DNA from: Flavobacterium frigidimaris
GTDB taxonomy: Bacteria; Bacteroidota; Bacteroidia; Flavobacteriales; Flavobacteriaceae
Assembly: GCA_900129595.1 (NCBI GenBank)
Contig: FQWG01000004.1
Coordinates: 328,800 to 392,799, forward strand
DNA length: 64,000 nucleotides
Reading direction: 5' to 3'
Below, piece by piece: positions 8,395 to 17,636 of this stretch (positions are counted from its first letter, which is position 1; each line of letters begins with the position of its first letter). The notes beneath the pieces were generated by a model, which saw only the letters and a list, made by a program, of their open reading frames with translations, did no database searches and had not been told where the DNA came from. A program made the translations under genes and the position numbers.

Positions 8395-9594
8395 TTGAAT
8401 TTCCCCCTTTACATAGCCAAACGTTATATTTTTAGCAGAAGTAAAAACAACGCTATCAATATTATTAATCGCATTGCCAGCATTGGAATTATTGTTGGCA
8501 CAATGGCTTTGTTTGTGGTTTTGTCGGTTTTTAGCGGACTAAAAGTATTTAGTCTTTCGTTTACAAACGAAATAGATCCCGATCTGAAAATTACCAGTAC
8601 TTACGGAAAATCATTTTTGATTACGCCAGAGCAGGAAAATCAGATTAAAAAAATTGAAGGAGTTGTTTTATACACTAAAGTTATCGAAGAACGTGTTTTA
8701 TTCGTCTTCAAAGACAAACAACAGGTAACCTACTTAAAAGGTGTTGACAAAAATTATCCGGTAGTTAATGATATAAAGAAAAGGCTTTTTAACGGAGATT
8801 GGCTGAAACCGGATACGTATCAGGTGGTTATTGGTTATGGAATTTCAAGAGATTTTTCTTTAGGGATATTAGATTTCGAAAATCCTTTACAGGTATTTGC
8901 GCCTAAACCCGGAAAAGGAGCAATCGAAAATCCCGAAGAAGCTTTTAATAAAACAGACGTTTTACCAGTTGGAACCTATTCGATCAGCGAAGATTTAGAT
9001 TCAAAATTTGTGTTTGCAGATTTGGGTCTGGCGCAGGAATTACTGATGTACAAGCACAATCAAATCTCAGGACTTGAGTTTGATCTGAAAAATAACGCAG
9101 ATGAAAATGCAATAGGTGCTAAACTAAAAACAATTTTCAATAATAAGATCACAATAAAAAACAGGGCACAACTTAATGAGTCCTTGTACAAAATGCTTAA
9201 CACTGAAAATATAGTGGTTTACCTGATCTTTACTTTGGTCATTATTGTAGCCCTTTTTAATTTGGTTGGTGCTCTGATTATGATGATTCTGGAAAAGAAA
9301 GGAAACTTAAAAACTCTTTTTAATCTTGGAACTGAAATCAATAGTTTGCGAAAAATATTCCTGCTTCAGGGAACGATACTAAGTGTTTTTGGAGGTATAA
9401 CAGGTCTTGTTCTCGGGATTATTCTAGTGCTGTTACAACAGCATTATGAATTTATTATGCTGACCCCAACCTTAGCATATCCCGTAGTTTTTACTCTTGA
9501 AAACGTAGTTATTGTTATGGGAACCATTGTATCACTTGGTTTTATGGCTTCTTTAATTGCCAGTAGCCGTGTTAGTAAAAAGTTGCTGGATTAA
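8395..9594 (+). CDS. LolC/LolE-type ABC transporter permease (FtsX family)
   Basis: 399 residues. One N-terminal membrane helix (about 22-48) is followed by a periplasmic MacB-like domain (about 50-265) and three C-terminal helices (about 275-390): the FtsX/LolCE layout. Such permeases work with a LolD-type ATPase to release lipoproteins from the inner membrane. Pairing with rbfA is usual in flavobacteria; the ATPase is not here. The start is a TTG at 8395, one base after the rbfA stop; the protein reads MNFPLYIAKRYIFSRSKNNA from it, which matches how the family begins, and no ATG precedes the first membrane helix. Confidence 0.85.
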   Translation: MNFPLYIAKRYIFSRSKNNAINIINRIASIGIIVGTMALFVVLSVFSGLKVFSLSFTNEIDPDLKITSTYGKSFLITPEQENQIKKIEGVVLYTKVIEERVLFVFKDKQQVTYLKGVDKNYPVVNDIKKRLFNGDWLKPDTYQVVIGYGISRDFSLGILDFENPLQVFAPKPGKGAIENPEEAFNKTDVLPVGTYSISEDLDSKFVFADLGLAQELLMYKHNQISGLEFDLKNNADENAIGAKLKTIFNNKITIKNRAQLNESLYKMLNTENIVVYLIFTLVIIVALFNLVGALIMMILEKKGNLKTLFNLGTEINSLRKIFLLQGTILSVFGGITGLVLGIILVLLQQHYEFIMLTPTLAYPVVFTLENVVIVMGTIVSLGFMASLIASSRVSKKLLD

Positions 9595-9765
9595 TATTTT
9601 CTCTTAAAAAATATTACTTATATTTATCCTCTTAAAAAACTACAGTTTATGATTGTTTCTGCCTAATCCTATTTTATTTTTTTGAATAATTAGGATACTT
9701 ACGTTTATTTTCTTGAGTCCAGATCTTTGCATCCGGACTAATTTTATCATTTATCCTAATACATC

Positions 9766-11193
9766 ATGACAGAAACAACTATACAGAAAGGTTTATTTTC
9801 TAAAATTTTCACCACACTAAAACAAGCGATCAAAGGAGATGAATCTTTTGATTATACGGCAGGCAGTATCAAAAAAGCAGTTATTCTATTAGCCATTCCG
9901 ATGGTTTTAGAAATGATGATGGAATCTGTTTTTGCGTTGGTTGATTTGTATTTCGTCGGGCATTTAGAGCACAGTAGTTTTGCGATCCAAACAGTTGGTT
10001 TGACAGAATCTGTATTAGCCATTATATATTCAGTTGCCATTGGAATGAGTATGGCTGCGACAGCAGTTGTAGCAAGGCGTATTGGCGAAAAAGATCCTGT
10101 AGCTGCTGCAAAGGCAGGAATGCAGGCTATCATTATCGCATTTCTCATTATAAGCATAATTAGTATTTTGGGCGTTATTTATGCCAAAGAAATCCTGATT
10201 CTAATGGGAGCATCTGTAGCAGCCGCAGAACATGGATATATCTTTACACAGATTATGATTGGTTCTAGTTTGTGTATCATGCTTTTATTTTTGATCAACG
10301 GAATATTTCGTGGAGCCGGAAATGCAGCAATTGCTATGAAAAGTCTTTGGCTGGCAAATATCTGTAATATCATTTTATGTCCGGTATTAATCAACGGATT
10401 TGGACCAATTCCGGCTTTTGGATTAACCGGTGCTGCAATTGCGACTACTTTAGGAAGAAGCATTGGAGTATTATATCAGGTGTATCATTTGTTTTTTGGA
10501 AATGGTGTTTTGAAAATTAAAATTTCCTATTTCGTTCCCGATTTTGATCAGATAAAAGCATTAGTAAAAATTGCTGCTCCGGGGATTTTACAATTTGTAA
10601 TCGCTTCCTGCAGCTGGATTTTTCTGGCGCAGCTAGTAGCAACAACCGGAGGCGATCACGGTTCTGCGGGTTATCAGACAGCACTTAGAATTATGATGTT
10701 TTTTATTCTTCCGGCTTGGGGATTAAGTAATGCAGCAGCAACTTTGGTAGGACAAAATCTGGGAGCCAAACAAATTGATCGTGCCGAAAAATCAGTGTAT
10801 ACCACTGCGAGATACAACGTCATTTTTATGGCCACCATTATGATAATCACATTATGTTTTGGTCAGTACATCATCTCGTTTTTTACTAATGATGAATTGG
10901 TAAAAACAATCGCGGTCGAAGCTTTACAAATCATGAGTATCGGATTCATCTTTTACGGAATCGGAATGGTTTTGATCAATACTTTTAATGGAGCAGGAGA
11001 TACCTGGACACCAACCGGAATTAATTTCTTTGGTTTTTGGCTGTTCCAAATTCCGTTAGCGTATGTATTGGCGAAACATTTTAATATGGGACCAACGGGT
11101 GTTTTCATAGCAATTCCTGTTGCTGAAACAGCGATTACTCTGGCAGGTATTTTCTTTTACAAAAGAGGAAAATGGAAACGTATTGAAGTATAG
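9766..11193 (+). CDS. MATE family efflux transporter
   Basis: 475 residues with twelve predicted membrane helices in two similar halves, as in MATE (MatE/NorM) antiporters, which expel drugs or metabolites using a sodium or proton gradient. The first half opens with KKAVILLAIPMVLEMMMESVFALVDLYFVGHL, a typical first-helix sequence, and RGAGNAAIAMKS and GAGDTWTPTGINF mark equivalent positions in the two halves. It stands alone between a 170-base leader and a strong terminator. It is near the pigment cluster, but opposite in orientation and separated by dusB, so a role in pigment export is not supported. Confidence 0.93.
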   Translation: MTETTIQKGLFSKIFTTLKQAIKGDESFDYTAGSIKKAVILLAIPMVLEMMMESVFALVDLYFVGHLEHSSFAIQTVGLTESVLAIIYSVAIGMSMAATAVVARRIGEKDPVAAAKAGMQAIIIAFLIISIISILGVIYAKEILILMGASVAAAEHGYIFTQIMIGSSLCIMLLFLINGIFRGAGNAAIAMKSLWLANICNIILCPVLINGFGPIPAFGLTGAAIATTLGRSIGVLYQVYHLFFGNGVLKIKISYFVPDFDQIKALVKIAAPGILQFVIASCSWIFLAQLVATTGGDHGSAGYQTALRIMMFFILPAWGLSNAAATLVGQNLGAKQIDRAEKSVYTTARYNVIFMATIMIITLCFGQYIISFFTNDELVKTIAVEALQIMSIGFIFYGIGMVLINTFNGAGDTWTPTGINFFGFWLFQIPLAYVLAKHFNMGPTGVFIAIPVAETAITLAGIFFYKRGKWKRIEV

Positions 11194-11204
11194 TTTATAA
11201 TAAA

Positions 11205-11236
11205 AATAAAGACCTTCAAAATTGAAGGTCTTTATT
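11205..11236. terminator. Terminator after the MATE gene
   Basis: A perfect 15-base stem (11205-11219 with 11222-11236) with a very short loop, ending in A/T tracts on both sides. It serves the MATE gene and perhaps the convergent dusB. Confidence 0.85.
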
Positions 11237-11301
11237 GTATCTCCTTGAGAAGCTCGACAAAGATTGGGGTTATTTTGTTTAAAACTAAAGATTCTTATAT
11301 T

Positions 11302-12294
11302 CTAAACAAATTCATATCCTGCATAAACCTGTTCAATTTCTTTCATAATGGCAAACAAATTTTCAGGTTCATCAGTCGTAACCAGTTTTTGTTTGTATTC
11401 TTTAAACGAATGGATCCCTTTAAAATAATTGGTATAATGACGGCGCATTTCAACAATTCCCAAGCGTTCACCTTTCCATTCCATCGACCACATTAAATGG
11501 TTTCTCGCAGCTTCTACACGATCAGCAACTGTTGGAGCAGGCAAGTGTTCTCCGGTTTTAAAATAATGTTTGATTTCGTCAAAAATCCACGGATAACCAA
11601 TTGCGGCACGACCAATCATGATACCGTCGATACCGTATTCGTTTTTATATTTTAATGCTTTTTCCGGACTGTCGATATCGCCATTTCCAAAAATAGGCAT
11701 TGTGATTCTTGGATTGTTCTTTACACGTGCAATGTGCGACCAGTCGGCGTGGCCTTTGTACATTTGTGCGCGGGTTCTGGCGTGAATTGTCAAAGCCTGA
11801 ACACCAATATCCTGAAGCCTTTCAGCCACTTCATCAATGTTGATTGAGTTATCATCCCAGCCCAAACGCGTTTTTACAGTAACCGGTAAATCTGTACTTC
11901 TGATAACCGCTTTTGTCAAACGTACCATCAAATCTACATCTTTCAAAACTCCGGCTCCGGCACCTTTACAAACTACTTTTTTTACCGGACAACCAAAATT
12001 AATATCCACTAAATCAGGTTTTACAGTAGAAACAATTTTAGACGAAAGCGCCATTGCCTCTTCATCACCACCAAAAATCTGAATTCCAACCGGACGTTCG
12101 TAATCAAAAATATCCAGCTTCATTCTGCTTTTGATCGCATCACGAATCAATCCTTCAGATGAAATAAATTCAGAATACATCATGTCAGCACCGTGCGTTT
12201 TGCATAATCTGCGAAACGGCGGATCGCTCACATCTTCCATTGGTGCGAGTAATAAAGGAAATTCGGGTAATTCTATGTTGCCAATCTTGACCAT
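11302..12294 (-). CDS. dusB: tRNA-dihydrouridine synthase (DusB type)
   Basis: 330 residues from the ATG at 12294. An earlier frame start at 12378 would add 28 residues unlike the family, so I chose MVKIGNIELPEFPLLLAPME, where the TIM barrel begins. Dus enzymes reduce uridine to dihydrouridine in tRNA with FMN and NADPH. Visible motifs are LLAPMEDVSDPPFRRL, DINFGCPVKKVVCKGAGAG with the catalytic Cys, TVKTRLGWDD, TIHARTRAQMYKGHADW and GNGDIDSPEKA...DGIMIGRAAIGYPW for flavin phosphate binding. It is monocistronic at the end of the pigment gene block. Confidence 0.95.
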   Translation of the reverse strand: MVKIGNIELPEFPLLLAPMEDVSDPPFRRLCKTHGADMMYSEFISSEGLIRDAIKSRMKLDIFDYERPVGIQIFGGDEEAMALSSKIVSTVKPDLVDINFGCPVKKVVCKGAGAGVLKDVDLMVRLTKAVIRSTDLPVTVKTRLGWDDNSINIDEVAERLQDIGVQALTIHARTRAQMYKGHADWSHIARVKNNPRITMPIFGNGDIDSPEKALKYKNEYGIDGIMIGRAAIGYPWIFDEIKHYFKTGEHLPAPTVADRVEAARNHLMWSMEWKGERLGIVEMRRHYTNYFKGIHSFKEYKQKLVTTDEPENLFAIMKEIEQVYAGYEFV

Positions 12295-12390
12295 CTTCAA
12301 TATTTTGTGCAAAATTACAACATTTAGTTTAATTTGCGCCAAATTGAGGTTCAAAGGTTCAAAGGGACAAAGCTGCAAAGGTTTTTAAAC

Positions 12391-12449
12391 GATATAAGTT
12401 CATTTAATAAAGTGCGCGATTAATACCAACTTTAATATGAACTTATATC
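12391..12449. repeat. Intergenic inverted repeat between dusB and the pigment cluster
   Basis: Perfect 13-base arms (12391-12403 and 12437-12449) surround a 33-base loop. The outer sequence resembles short intergenic phrases I associate with Flavobacterium genomes. It lies right after the last pigment gene and may act as its transcript end. A run of TTCAAAGG-like units lies just upstream (about 12350-12386). Confidence 0.65.
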
Positions 12450-12471
12450 ACTTATATGGTGAAAAAAAATA

Positions 12472-13770
12472 TTATATAGTTGTTTTTCGGTAGTCAAAAA
12501 ATCGAATTGGTTTTCGGCTCATTGGGTTAAAAACTAATGGATTCAACGTTTCTTTTGAGGCGAATTCAATCTTTGGCGTTACTCTTAATTTGGCTCTGAA
12601 GTGATCTTTGATTTCCTGTAAAAATTCAGCCGATTGATTTTTTGCGGCGATTTTTATCAGGATTTCATCCGTTCCCAAATCGTTGGTGGAAATCTCAATA
12701 ATATGATTTTCGATATTATCAAAACCACTCAAAACATCGTTCATTGCTGGCGGATAAAGCGTTGTGCCTTTGTATTTGATCATTTGTTTTTTACGTCCCA
12801 CAACAGGGCCAACACGCAGCGTATTTCTTCCGCAGGCGCAGGGACTGTTGTGTAACTGAACAATATCTCCGGTTTTGAAACGCAATAAAGGCATCGCTTC
12901 AATCCCCAAAGTGGTAAAAGTCAATTCGCCAATTTCTCCGTCCTTTACAGGAATATTATTTTCGTCCAGCACTTCAACAATAATCAATTCCGGATGATGA
13001 TGACCGCCAACTCCATGTTCACATTCTGTAAAAGCAGTGCTCATTTCGGTAGAAGCATAAGTCGAATACAACTTAATATTCCATTTTTCAGTGATTTTAT
13101 TGGATAAGATATTCATCGAAAAATCCTGATTTCTTAACGATTCCCCAATGCATATTGCACCTTTTATGCTTGAATTATTGTAATCAATTCCGTGTGCTTC
13201 AGCATATTCAATTAACTTTAACAAAAATGAAGGAACGGTAATTAAATAAGAAGGTTTGTATTTTAAAATAGAATCCCATTGCAATTCCGGAATTCCGGCT
13301 CCAACGCGAATTACGCCTACTTTTAGTTTTCTTAATCCCAGAAAATAAGCCAGTCCGGCCATGAATTTTCTGTCGATTGTAGTCATTAATTGCACTACAT
13401 CGCCTTCTGCAATTCCGGCGCAGGCAAACGAAATAGCTTCATTATAAGCCAGTCGGTCCAGATCAGAATCCGTTAAGCCAAAAGTTACAGGATCGCCTAA
13501 AGTCCCTGAAGTAGAAGCATAGTCGATGATTTTGTTTTGCGGAACACATAAAAAATCATCGTTGTATTCTTGTAAATCTTCCTTCGTTGTTACCGGCAAA
13601 TATTGTAAATCTTCGAGTGTTTTAATTTTCGAAATATCAATATTCTGTCCTGCAAAAAGACGTTTATAAAAAGGGGAGTTCTGACTGATGTATTGTAAAA
13701 GTTCCGCTAATTTCTGCTCTTGAAAATTTTTAATTTGTTCTAAAGAATCTTTTTCTATTAATGGAATCAT
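12472..13770 (-). CDS. PaaK-like AMP-dependent aryl acid ligase
   Basis: 432 residues of the phenylacetate-CoA ligase / F390 synthetase-related family. The adenylate-forming motif STSGT is at 86-90 (YASTSGTLGDP), and YSTYASTEMS and LLRFKTGDIVQL follow as expected; the C-terminal small domain is present. The enzyme should activate a carboxylic acid as its AMP ester. In this setting the likely substrate is the 4-coumarate made by the ammonia-lyase at the other end of the cluster, to be loaded on an acyl carrier protein as the polyene starter, the role ApeH plays in aryl polyene clusters. It overlaps the C45 gene by 4 bases. The substrate is inferred. Confidence 0.85.
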   Translation of the reverse strand: MIPLIEKDSLEQIKNFQEQKLAELLQYISQNSPFYKRLFAGQNIDISKIKTLEDLQYLPVTTKEDLQEYNDDFLCVPQNKIIDYASTSGTLGDPVTFGLTDSDLDRLAYNEAISFACAGIAEGDVVQLMTTIDRKFMAGLAYFLGLRKLKVGVIRVGAGIPELQWDSILKYKPSYLITVPSFLLKLIEYAEAHGIDYNNSSIKGAICIGESLRNQDFSMNILSNKITEKWNIKLYSTYASTEMSTAFTECEHGVGGHHHPELIIVEVLDENNIPVKDGEIGELTFTTLGIEAMPLLRFKTGDIVQLHNSPCACGRNTLRVGPVVGRKKQMIKYKGTTLYPPAMNDVLSGFDNIENHIIEISTNDLGTDEILIKIAAKNQSAEFLQEIKDHFRAKLRVTPKIEFASKETLNPLVFNPMSRKPIRFFDYRKTTI

Positions 13771-15434
13771 TGTAATTTTCTTTTGATTTTTTTTAAATAC
13801 TTTTCAATGGCTGTTTTATCAGGAACAGTTGTGATTTCTTTGGTTAATGCTTTCTCAAAATTAGCCTGAGAAAGCAGGTATTCTTTTTTTTGATAAAAGT
13901 ACAACCCTGCTTTGTAATACACAACCCAATAATCAGGGTTTAAGGATTGATAGTGTTGAATAAATTCAGGACTAATAACGTCTTTATTTTTTAAATGCGA
14001 ATCGATTTTATCATCTTCAATCCTAAATTTCTGATAGTTTTTATATTGTATGGTTTCCAGAAAAGGATCTTTGGCAATATTTAAATTTTCCTGTTGGAAA
14101 GAAACAATTGATTTCGCTTTCCTTTCTTTAAAAATAGCATCTAAATTATAGCAGACAAATTCGCCTAATTGATACGGATTTGCCGATACCCAAACTAGTT
14201 TTTCTTTGGGTTTAAAAATAACTCCGTGATGTGCCATCAATTGGTTCAATGCTTTTTCGTTGCCGTAACCCAGTGCCTTATTTTGTAAACCGTCTTTGTT
14301 TCTTAGAATTTCTGAGGCAATTTTAGGATTGATTTTCGGGTTTTCGGCAAAAAGTTCCTGCATTCTTTCAAAGCGATATTCAGAATGACTATTGGTGATT
14401 TGCGATTGATTTCGTTTTTCATTTTTTAAATCTTCTCCCTGAAAATGATTCGAACAAAATAACTCATCGCTATTGGGTACTTCATAAACGTCCATTTTTT
14501 TAGGGGAAACTTCGATCAGAATGGCCTTGTTATCGTTAGCGCTTCCAACCATAATAGATTCTGAAACAAAGACTTCACTTTTTTTTGCAATGGCAATCGC
14601 TTCATCAATGTTTTTAGCGTGTTGTAAAATTTCACGTGTCAGGATCGAAATAGGTGTTTTGGCGATCAACGGAATTTTAGATTTAGAAGCATTAATCGTA
14701 ACCGTTAAACCTTCTTCATTCATACCGGAAACGGCACCAATCATTCCGGGCCAGGTAACCATCATAAATTGATGACCTTTTTTTGGATTTATAAACGCCA
14801 CGATTTTATTTTCCGCGAAAGCGTCATTGACATAAAAATCAAAATTACGTCCGAGGATTAAATTTCCGTCTTCAGATTTTTGTCCCCAGGCAGCAAAAGA
14901 GGAGCAGCCAACCAAAGCCAGATCTTGCAAAGCATGACCAATATCGTGTGCGCCATGCAAGTATAAACTGCGCTGATATTGCGGTGCAATGTTGTCAAAA
15001 TCGTGCGACGTATATTGCGAAACGCCAAAAATTTCAGATTGATATTCTTCCGGAACATTCAGGTATAATTTCCGATTGTACCATTTCAGAAAATTCCGAA
15101 GCAGCTTCTGTTGAAATTTAGAAGGAACGATATCCTTTATTTTAGAGAAAAAAATATGTTCCTGATTTTTCAAAAGAGAATCCGACAAAGCGCCGGAGTT
15201 GAGGCCAATTTCGAGAGGATCCCCTTCAACATACAATTCCCAAATACCTTGTTTGTTTTTTAAAAGTGAATTTTTTCCTGAAACAAAAACACTGTCAGAT
15301 TGTTTTGTAACAACTGGTTTTGTTGCATTATATTGAGAAATCTCAGGCAGATGACGCATGGATTTTGATGTTCCGCAGGAGGCCAGCATCAATAAAAAAC
15401 TAAAGAAAGATATTAATTTAATTAGGTTTTTCAT
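13767..15434 (-). CDS. C45-family (acyl-CoA:6-APA acyltransferase-like) lipoprotein
   Basis: 555 residues. A lipoprotein signal with Cys20 (LMLASC) anchors it in the envelope. The central Ntn-hydrolase domain has the likely nucleophile at Cys177 (VGCSSFAAWG), followed by ILGRNFDFY and the GAVSGMNEEGLTVTINAS segment typical of C45 proteins, which mature by self-cleavage before that Cys and then transfer or hydrolyse acyl groups. A TPR-like C-terminal stretch (about 470-550) follows. Because flexirubin is an ester of an aryl polyene acid and a dialkylresorcinol, an acyltransferase placed in the envelope could form or trim that bond; this is inference. It overlaps the PaaK-like ligase gene by 4 bases, so the two are translated together. 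Confidence 0.8.
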   Translation of the reverse strand: MKNLIKLISFFSFLLMLASCGTSKSMRHLPEISQYNATKPVVTKQSDSVFVSGKNSLLKNKQGIWELYVEGDPLEIGLNSGALSDSLLKNQEHIFFSKIKDIVPSKFQQKLLRNFLKWYNRKLYLNVPEEYQSEIFGVSQYTSHDFDNIAPQYQRSLYLHGAHDIGHALQDLALVGCSSFAAWGQKSEDGNLILGRNFDFYVNDAFAENKIVAFINPKKGHQFMMVTWPGMIGAVSGMNEEGLTVTINASKSKIPLIAKTPISILTREILQHAKNIDEAIAIAKKSEVFVSESIMVGSANDNKAILIEVSPKKMDVYEVPNSDELFCSNHFQGEDLKNEKRNQSQITNSHSEYRFERMQELFAENPKINPKIASEILRNKDGLQNKALGYGNEKALNQLMAHHGVIFKPKEKLVWVSANPYQLGEFVCYNLDAIFKERKAKSIVSFQQENLNIAKDPFLETIQYKNYQKFRIEDDKIDSHLKNKDVISPEFIQHYQSLNPDYWVVYYKAGLYFYQKKEYLLSQANFEKALTKEITTVPDKTAIEKYLKKIKRKLQ

Positions 15435-15461
15435 ATCTATACCTATCCAAGAATAATGGAT

Positions 15462-16016
15462 TCATTCATTGTTATCTTTCTCATAACCTTCATAGTAGTA
15501 TGACTGTTCGATTCCTTTAAAAATAACTTCTCTATTGTTAACTTCGTCAGTTAGATTTTCCTTTAATAAAGTTCTTAATTCCAAATCGTTAATAGGACTT
15601 CTTTCCATTGACTGCAAATAAAGAGTTTTGTCAACGAATTGCCAGTTGACAACTTTATTGAGTTGGTTTTTTAGAATCATATCCAGCCATATTCTCATAG
15701 ATCTGCCATTACCTTCCATAAAAGGATGAGCAATATTCATCTCAACATATTTAGCGATAATTTCTTCAAAACTGTTTTCTGGCATTTGCTCAATCTTCAC
15801 TAGAATTTCATTAAGATATAATGCATTTGCAAATCTAAAACCACCTTTTGAAATATTGAGTTTTCTTATTTCTCCGGCAAAATCATATAAAGGATGAAAT
15901 AGATAATGGTGAATTGCCTTAAGACCTTTGGTTGTGCCAATTTCTATTTTGTCTATATCATTCGATTCAAATAATCGATATGCATTTTCTAAACTGTTCT
16001 TGTCAATATTTTTCAT
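15462..16016 (-). CDS. Fic family AMP-transferase, class III with C-terminal inhibitory helix
   Basis: 184 residues. The full catalytic motif [12 protein letters not shown] is at 97-108, so the His and the phosphate-binding residues are intact. Near the C-terminus SYYYEG (172-177) fits the (S/T)xxxE(G/N) inhibitory motif that defines self-inhibited class III Fic proteins such as that of Neisseria. Such enzymes attach AMP to target proteins when relieved of inhibition. It sits between the C45 gene and an FAD oxidoreductase of the pigment cluster, in the same direction, and has no obvious link to pigment chemistry; it looks like cargo. A second, broken Fic lies at 27677-27898. Confidence 0.9.
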   Translation of the reverse strand: MKNIDKNSLENAYRLFESNDIDKIEIGTTKGLKAIHHYLFHPLYDFAGEIRKLNISKGGFRFANALYLNEILVKIEQMPENSFEEIIAKYVEMNIAHPFMEGNGRSMRIWLDMILKNQLNKVVNWQFVDKTLYLQSMERSPINDLELRTLLKENLTDEVNNREVIFKGIEQSYYYEGYEKDNNE

Positions 16017-16114
16017 AGAGATTTTGTACCAAATTTAAGTCGAAATCAAAATTACAATTTAATTCCTAAAATTGGGAATTTAATGTTTTCGTTTCGGAGT
16101 CATGCTCTGATGAA

Positions 16115-17635
16115 TTACATATCAGATGCTTTGTTGATTTTAGTCACTAAATATTCTTTTCCAACAATTTCTGAGCAGGTTACTACCGCTCCAATAGTTA
16201 CACCCAAAACGCCGTGCATATTAATACTTTGTCCGGTAAGATATAAATTATCCAGTTTGGTCTTAGAAGGAATTAATGTTTTCATCGGATTATTAGAATC
16301 CTTAACATAACCATACATATTCCCGTTGTCTCCGCCAATATAATCACGATAGGAGAGTGGTGTCGAGGTATGAACAGATTTTATACAGTTTTTGATACCG
16401 GGAAATTTGATCTCAATTTCTTCTAAAAATTTCGCAGCTTTTCGCGATTTAAATTGTTCGTAGCTTTCTCCACGATCGTTTTCTTCAACAGTTGTATTAA
16501 AGGTGTCCATCCAGGGAGTAACATCATCATATTTCATGTAAGTTATAAAAGTCATTCCTTCTGCCCATTCTTCCTGTTTTTTTGAGGCATTCATTGACGC
16601 CATAAAAGCTTTTGGCCAGGAATTCTCGTCATAGTCGTGAGCGCTCCAGACTTCGCTGCTTTTCTTGAAATGATAATGATTATGATTGATGTATTTGAAA
16701 GTCTCCGGTTTGAAAACAACATATAAGCTAAAAGCCGAAATAACACCTTCGAGACTTTGGACCCTGCTGTAAAAGGATTTTCTGAAGTTTTCTTCCCCAG
16801 CCATTTTCAGCGTAGTTTTCGGTTCTATATTAGAGATAAAATAAGAACCGGAAACCTTTGTTCCGTCTTTCATATCAACCGAAGTTACTTTTTTGTTTTC
16901 AACATTAAAACGGATTACTTCCTTGTATTTATAAAATTCTCCACCGTGTTTTTTGAGCTGTTTCAACAGTTGTTTCGTAATCTGACTTCCGCCATTAATA
17001 CATCGCCAGGAACTTTGAATATAAGAGTTTACAGAAAGCGCATGCACATAAAACGGTGATTTATCAGCAATACCGGCATACAAAAAATTAGAACCGGCCA
17101 ATACTGCTTTCAACTTTTCATTCTCAGTGCATTCCTCAATTGTCTGTTTTGCATTGAGTGCCAGAATTTCGTTATCGTATTTTCCTTCCCATTCTAAATT
17201 ATAGAGCGGAAAAGATTCACAAATTGTTTTTATTTTTTTGCAGTATTCCTCAATATTTGCTTTTTCATCCGGAAAAAAGTTGACTAACTGATTGGCAAAA
17301 TTATCATAACCCTGTGCATGGGGATATTTGTTTTCATCGTCTTCAAAAGAGATAATATCGAAACCATTTTCATCTAATTTTTTCAGATTAAGATGGTCCA
17401 TAATGCCCAGATATTTAAAATATTTGTATAAATTCTGCCCTTCTCCTAATCCTCCGATGTAATGAATTCCTGTATCAAAAATGGTTTTATCGCGCACAAA
17501 AGTTTGCAGATTCCCGCCATATTGATTGTTTTTTTCGAGCACACAAACGCTGTAGCCTTCTTTGGCCAGAATAATTGCCGAGACTAAACCGCCTAAACCG
17601 CTGCCTGTAATTACTACATCGTATTGCTCTTTCAT
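16115..17635 (-). CDS. Phytoene desaturase / CrtISO-like FAD oxidoreductase
   Basis: 506 residues. The N-terminal dinucleotide motif is GSGLGGLVSAIILAKEGY, followed by a YGGNLQTFVRDKTIFDTGIHYIGGL segment as in carotenoid isomerase-like flavoproteins, and a C-terminal NLYLTGQSINMHGVLGVTIGA FAD clamp. Enzymes of this group desaturate or isomerise conjugated chains. In the pigment cluster a role in setting polyene double-bond geometry or oxidation state is reasonable but unproven. A second paralogue is at 37427-39067. Its start is 1 base downstream of the MMPL gene stop, so the two are tightly coupled. Confidence 0.85.
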   Translation of the reverse strand: MKEQYDVVITGSGLGGLVSAIILAKEGYSVCVLEKNNQYGGNLQTFVRDKTIFDTGIHYIGGLGEGQNLYKYFKYLGIMDHLNLKKLDENGFDIISFEDDENKYPHAQGYDNFANQLVNFFPDEKANIEEYCKKIKTICESFPLYNLEWEGKYDNEILALNAKQTIEECTENEKLKAVLAGSNFLYAGIADKSPFYVHALSVNSYIQSSWRCINGGSQITKQLLKQLKKHGGEFYKYKEVIRFNVENKKVTSVDMKDGTKVSGSYFISNIEPKTTLKMAGEENFRKSFYSRVQSLEGVISAFSLYVVFKPETFKYINHNHYHFKKSSEVWSAHDYDENSWPKAFMASMNASKKQEEWAEGMTFITYMKYDDVTPWMDTFNTTVEENDRGESYEQFKSRKAAKFLEEIEIKFPGIKNCIKSVHTSTPLSYRDYIGGDNGNMYGYVKDSNNPMKTLIPSKTKLDNLYLTGQSINMHGVLGVTIGAVVTCSEIVGKEYLVTKINKASDM

Positions 17636-17636
17636 G

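Noticed and set aside
11302..12378. Longer start of the dusB gene at 12378
   Set aside because: The extra 28 residues are encoded by phrase-repeat-like intergenic DNA and do not resemble Dus proteins; the ATG at 12294 matches the family.
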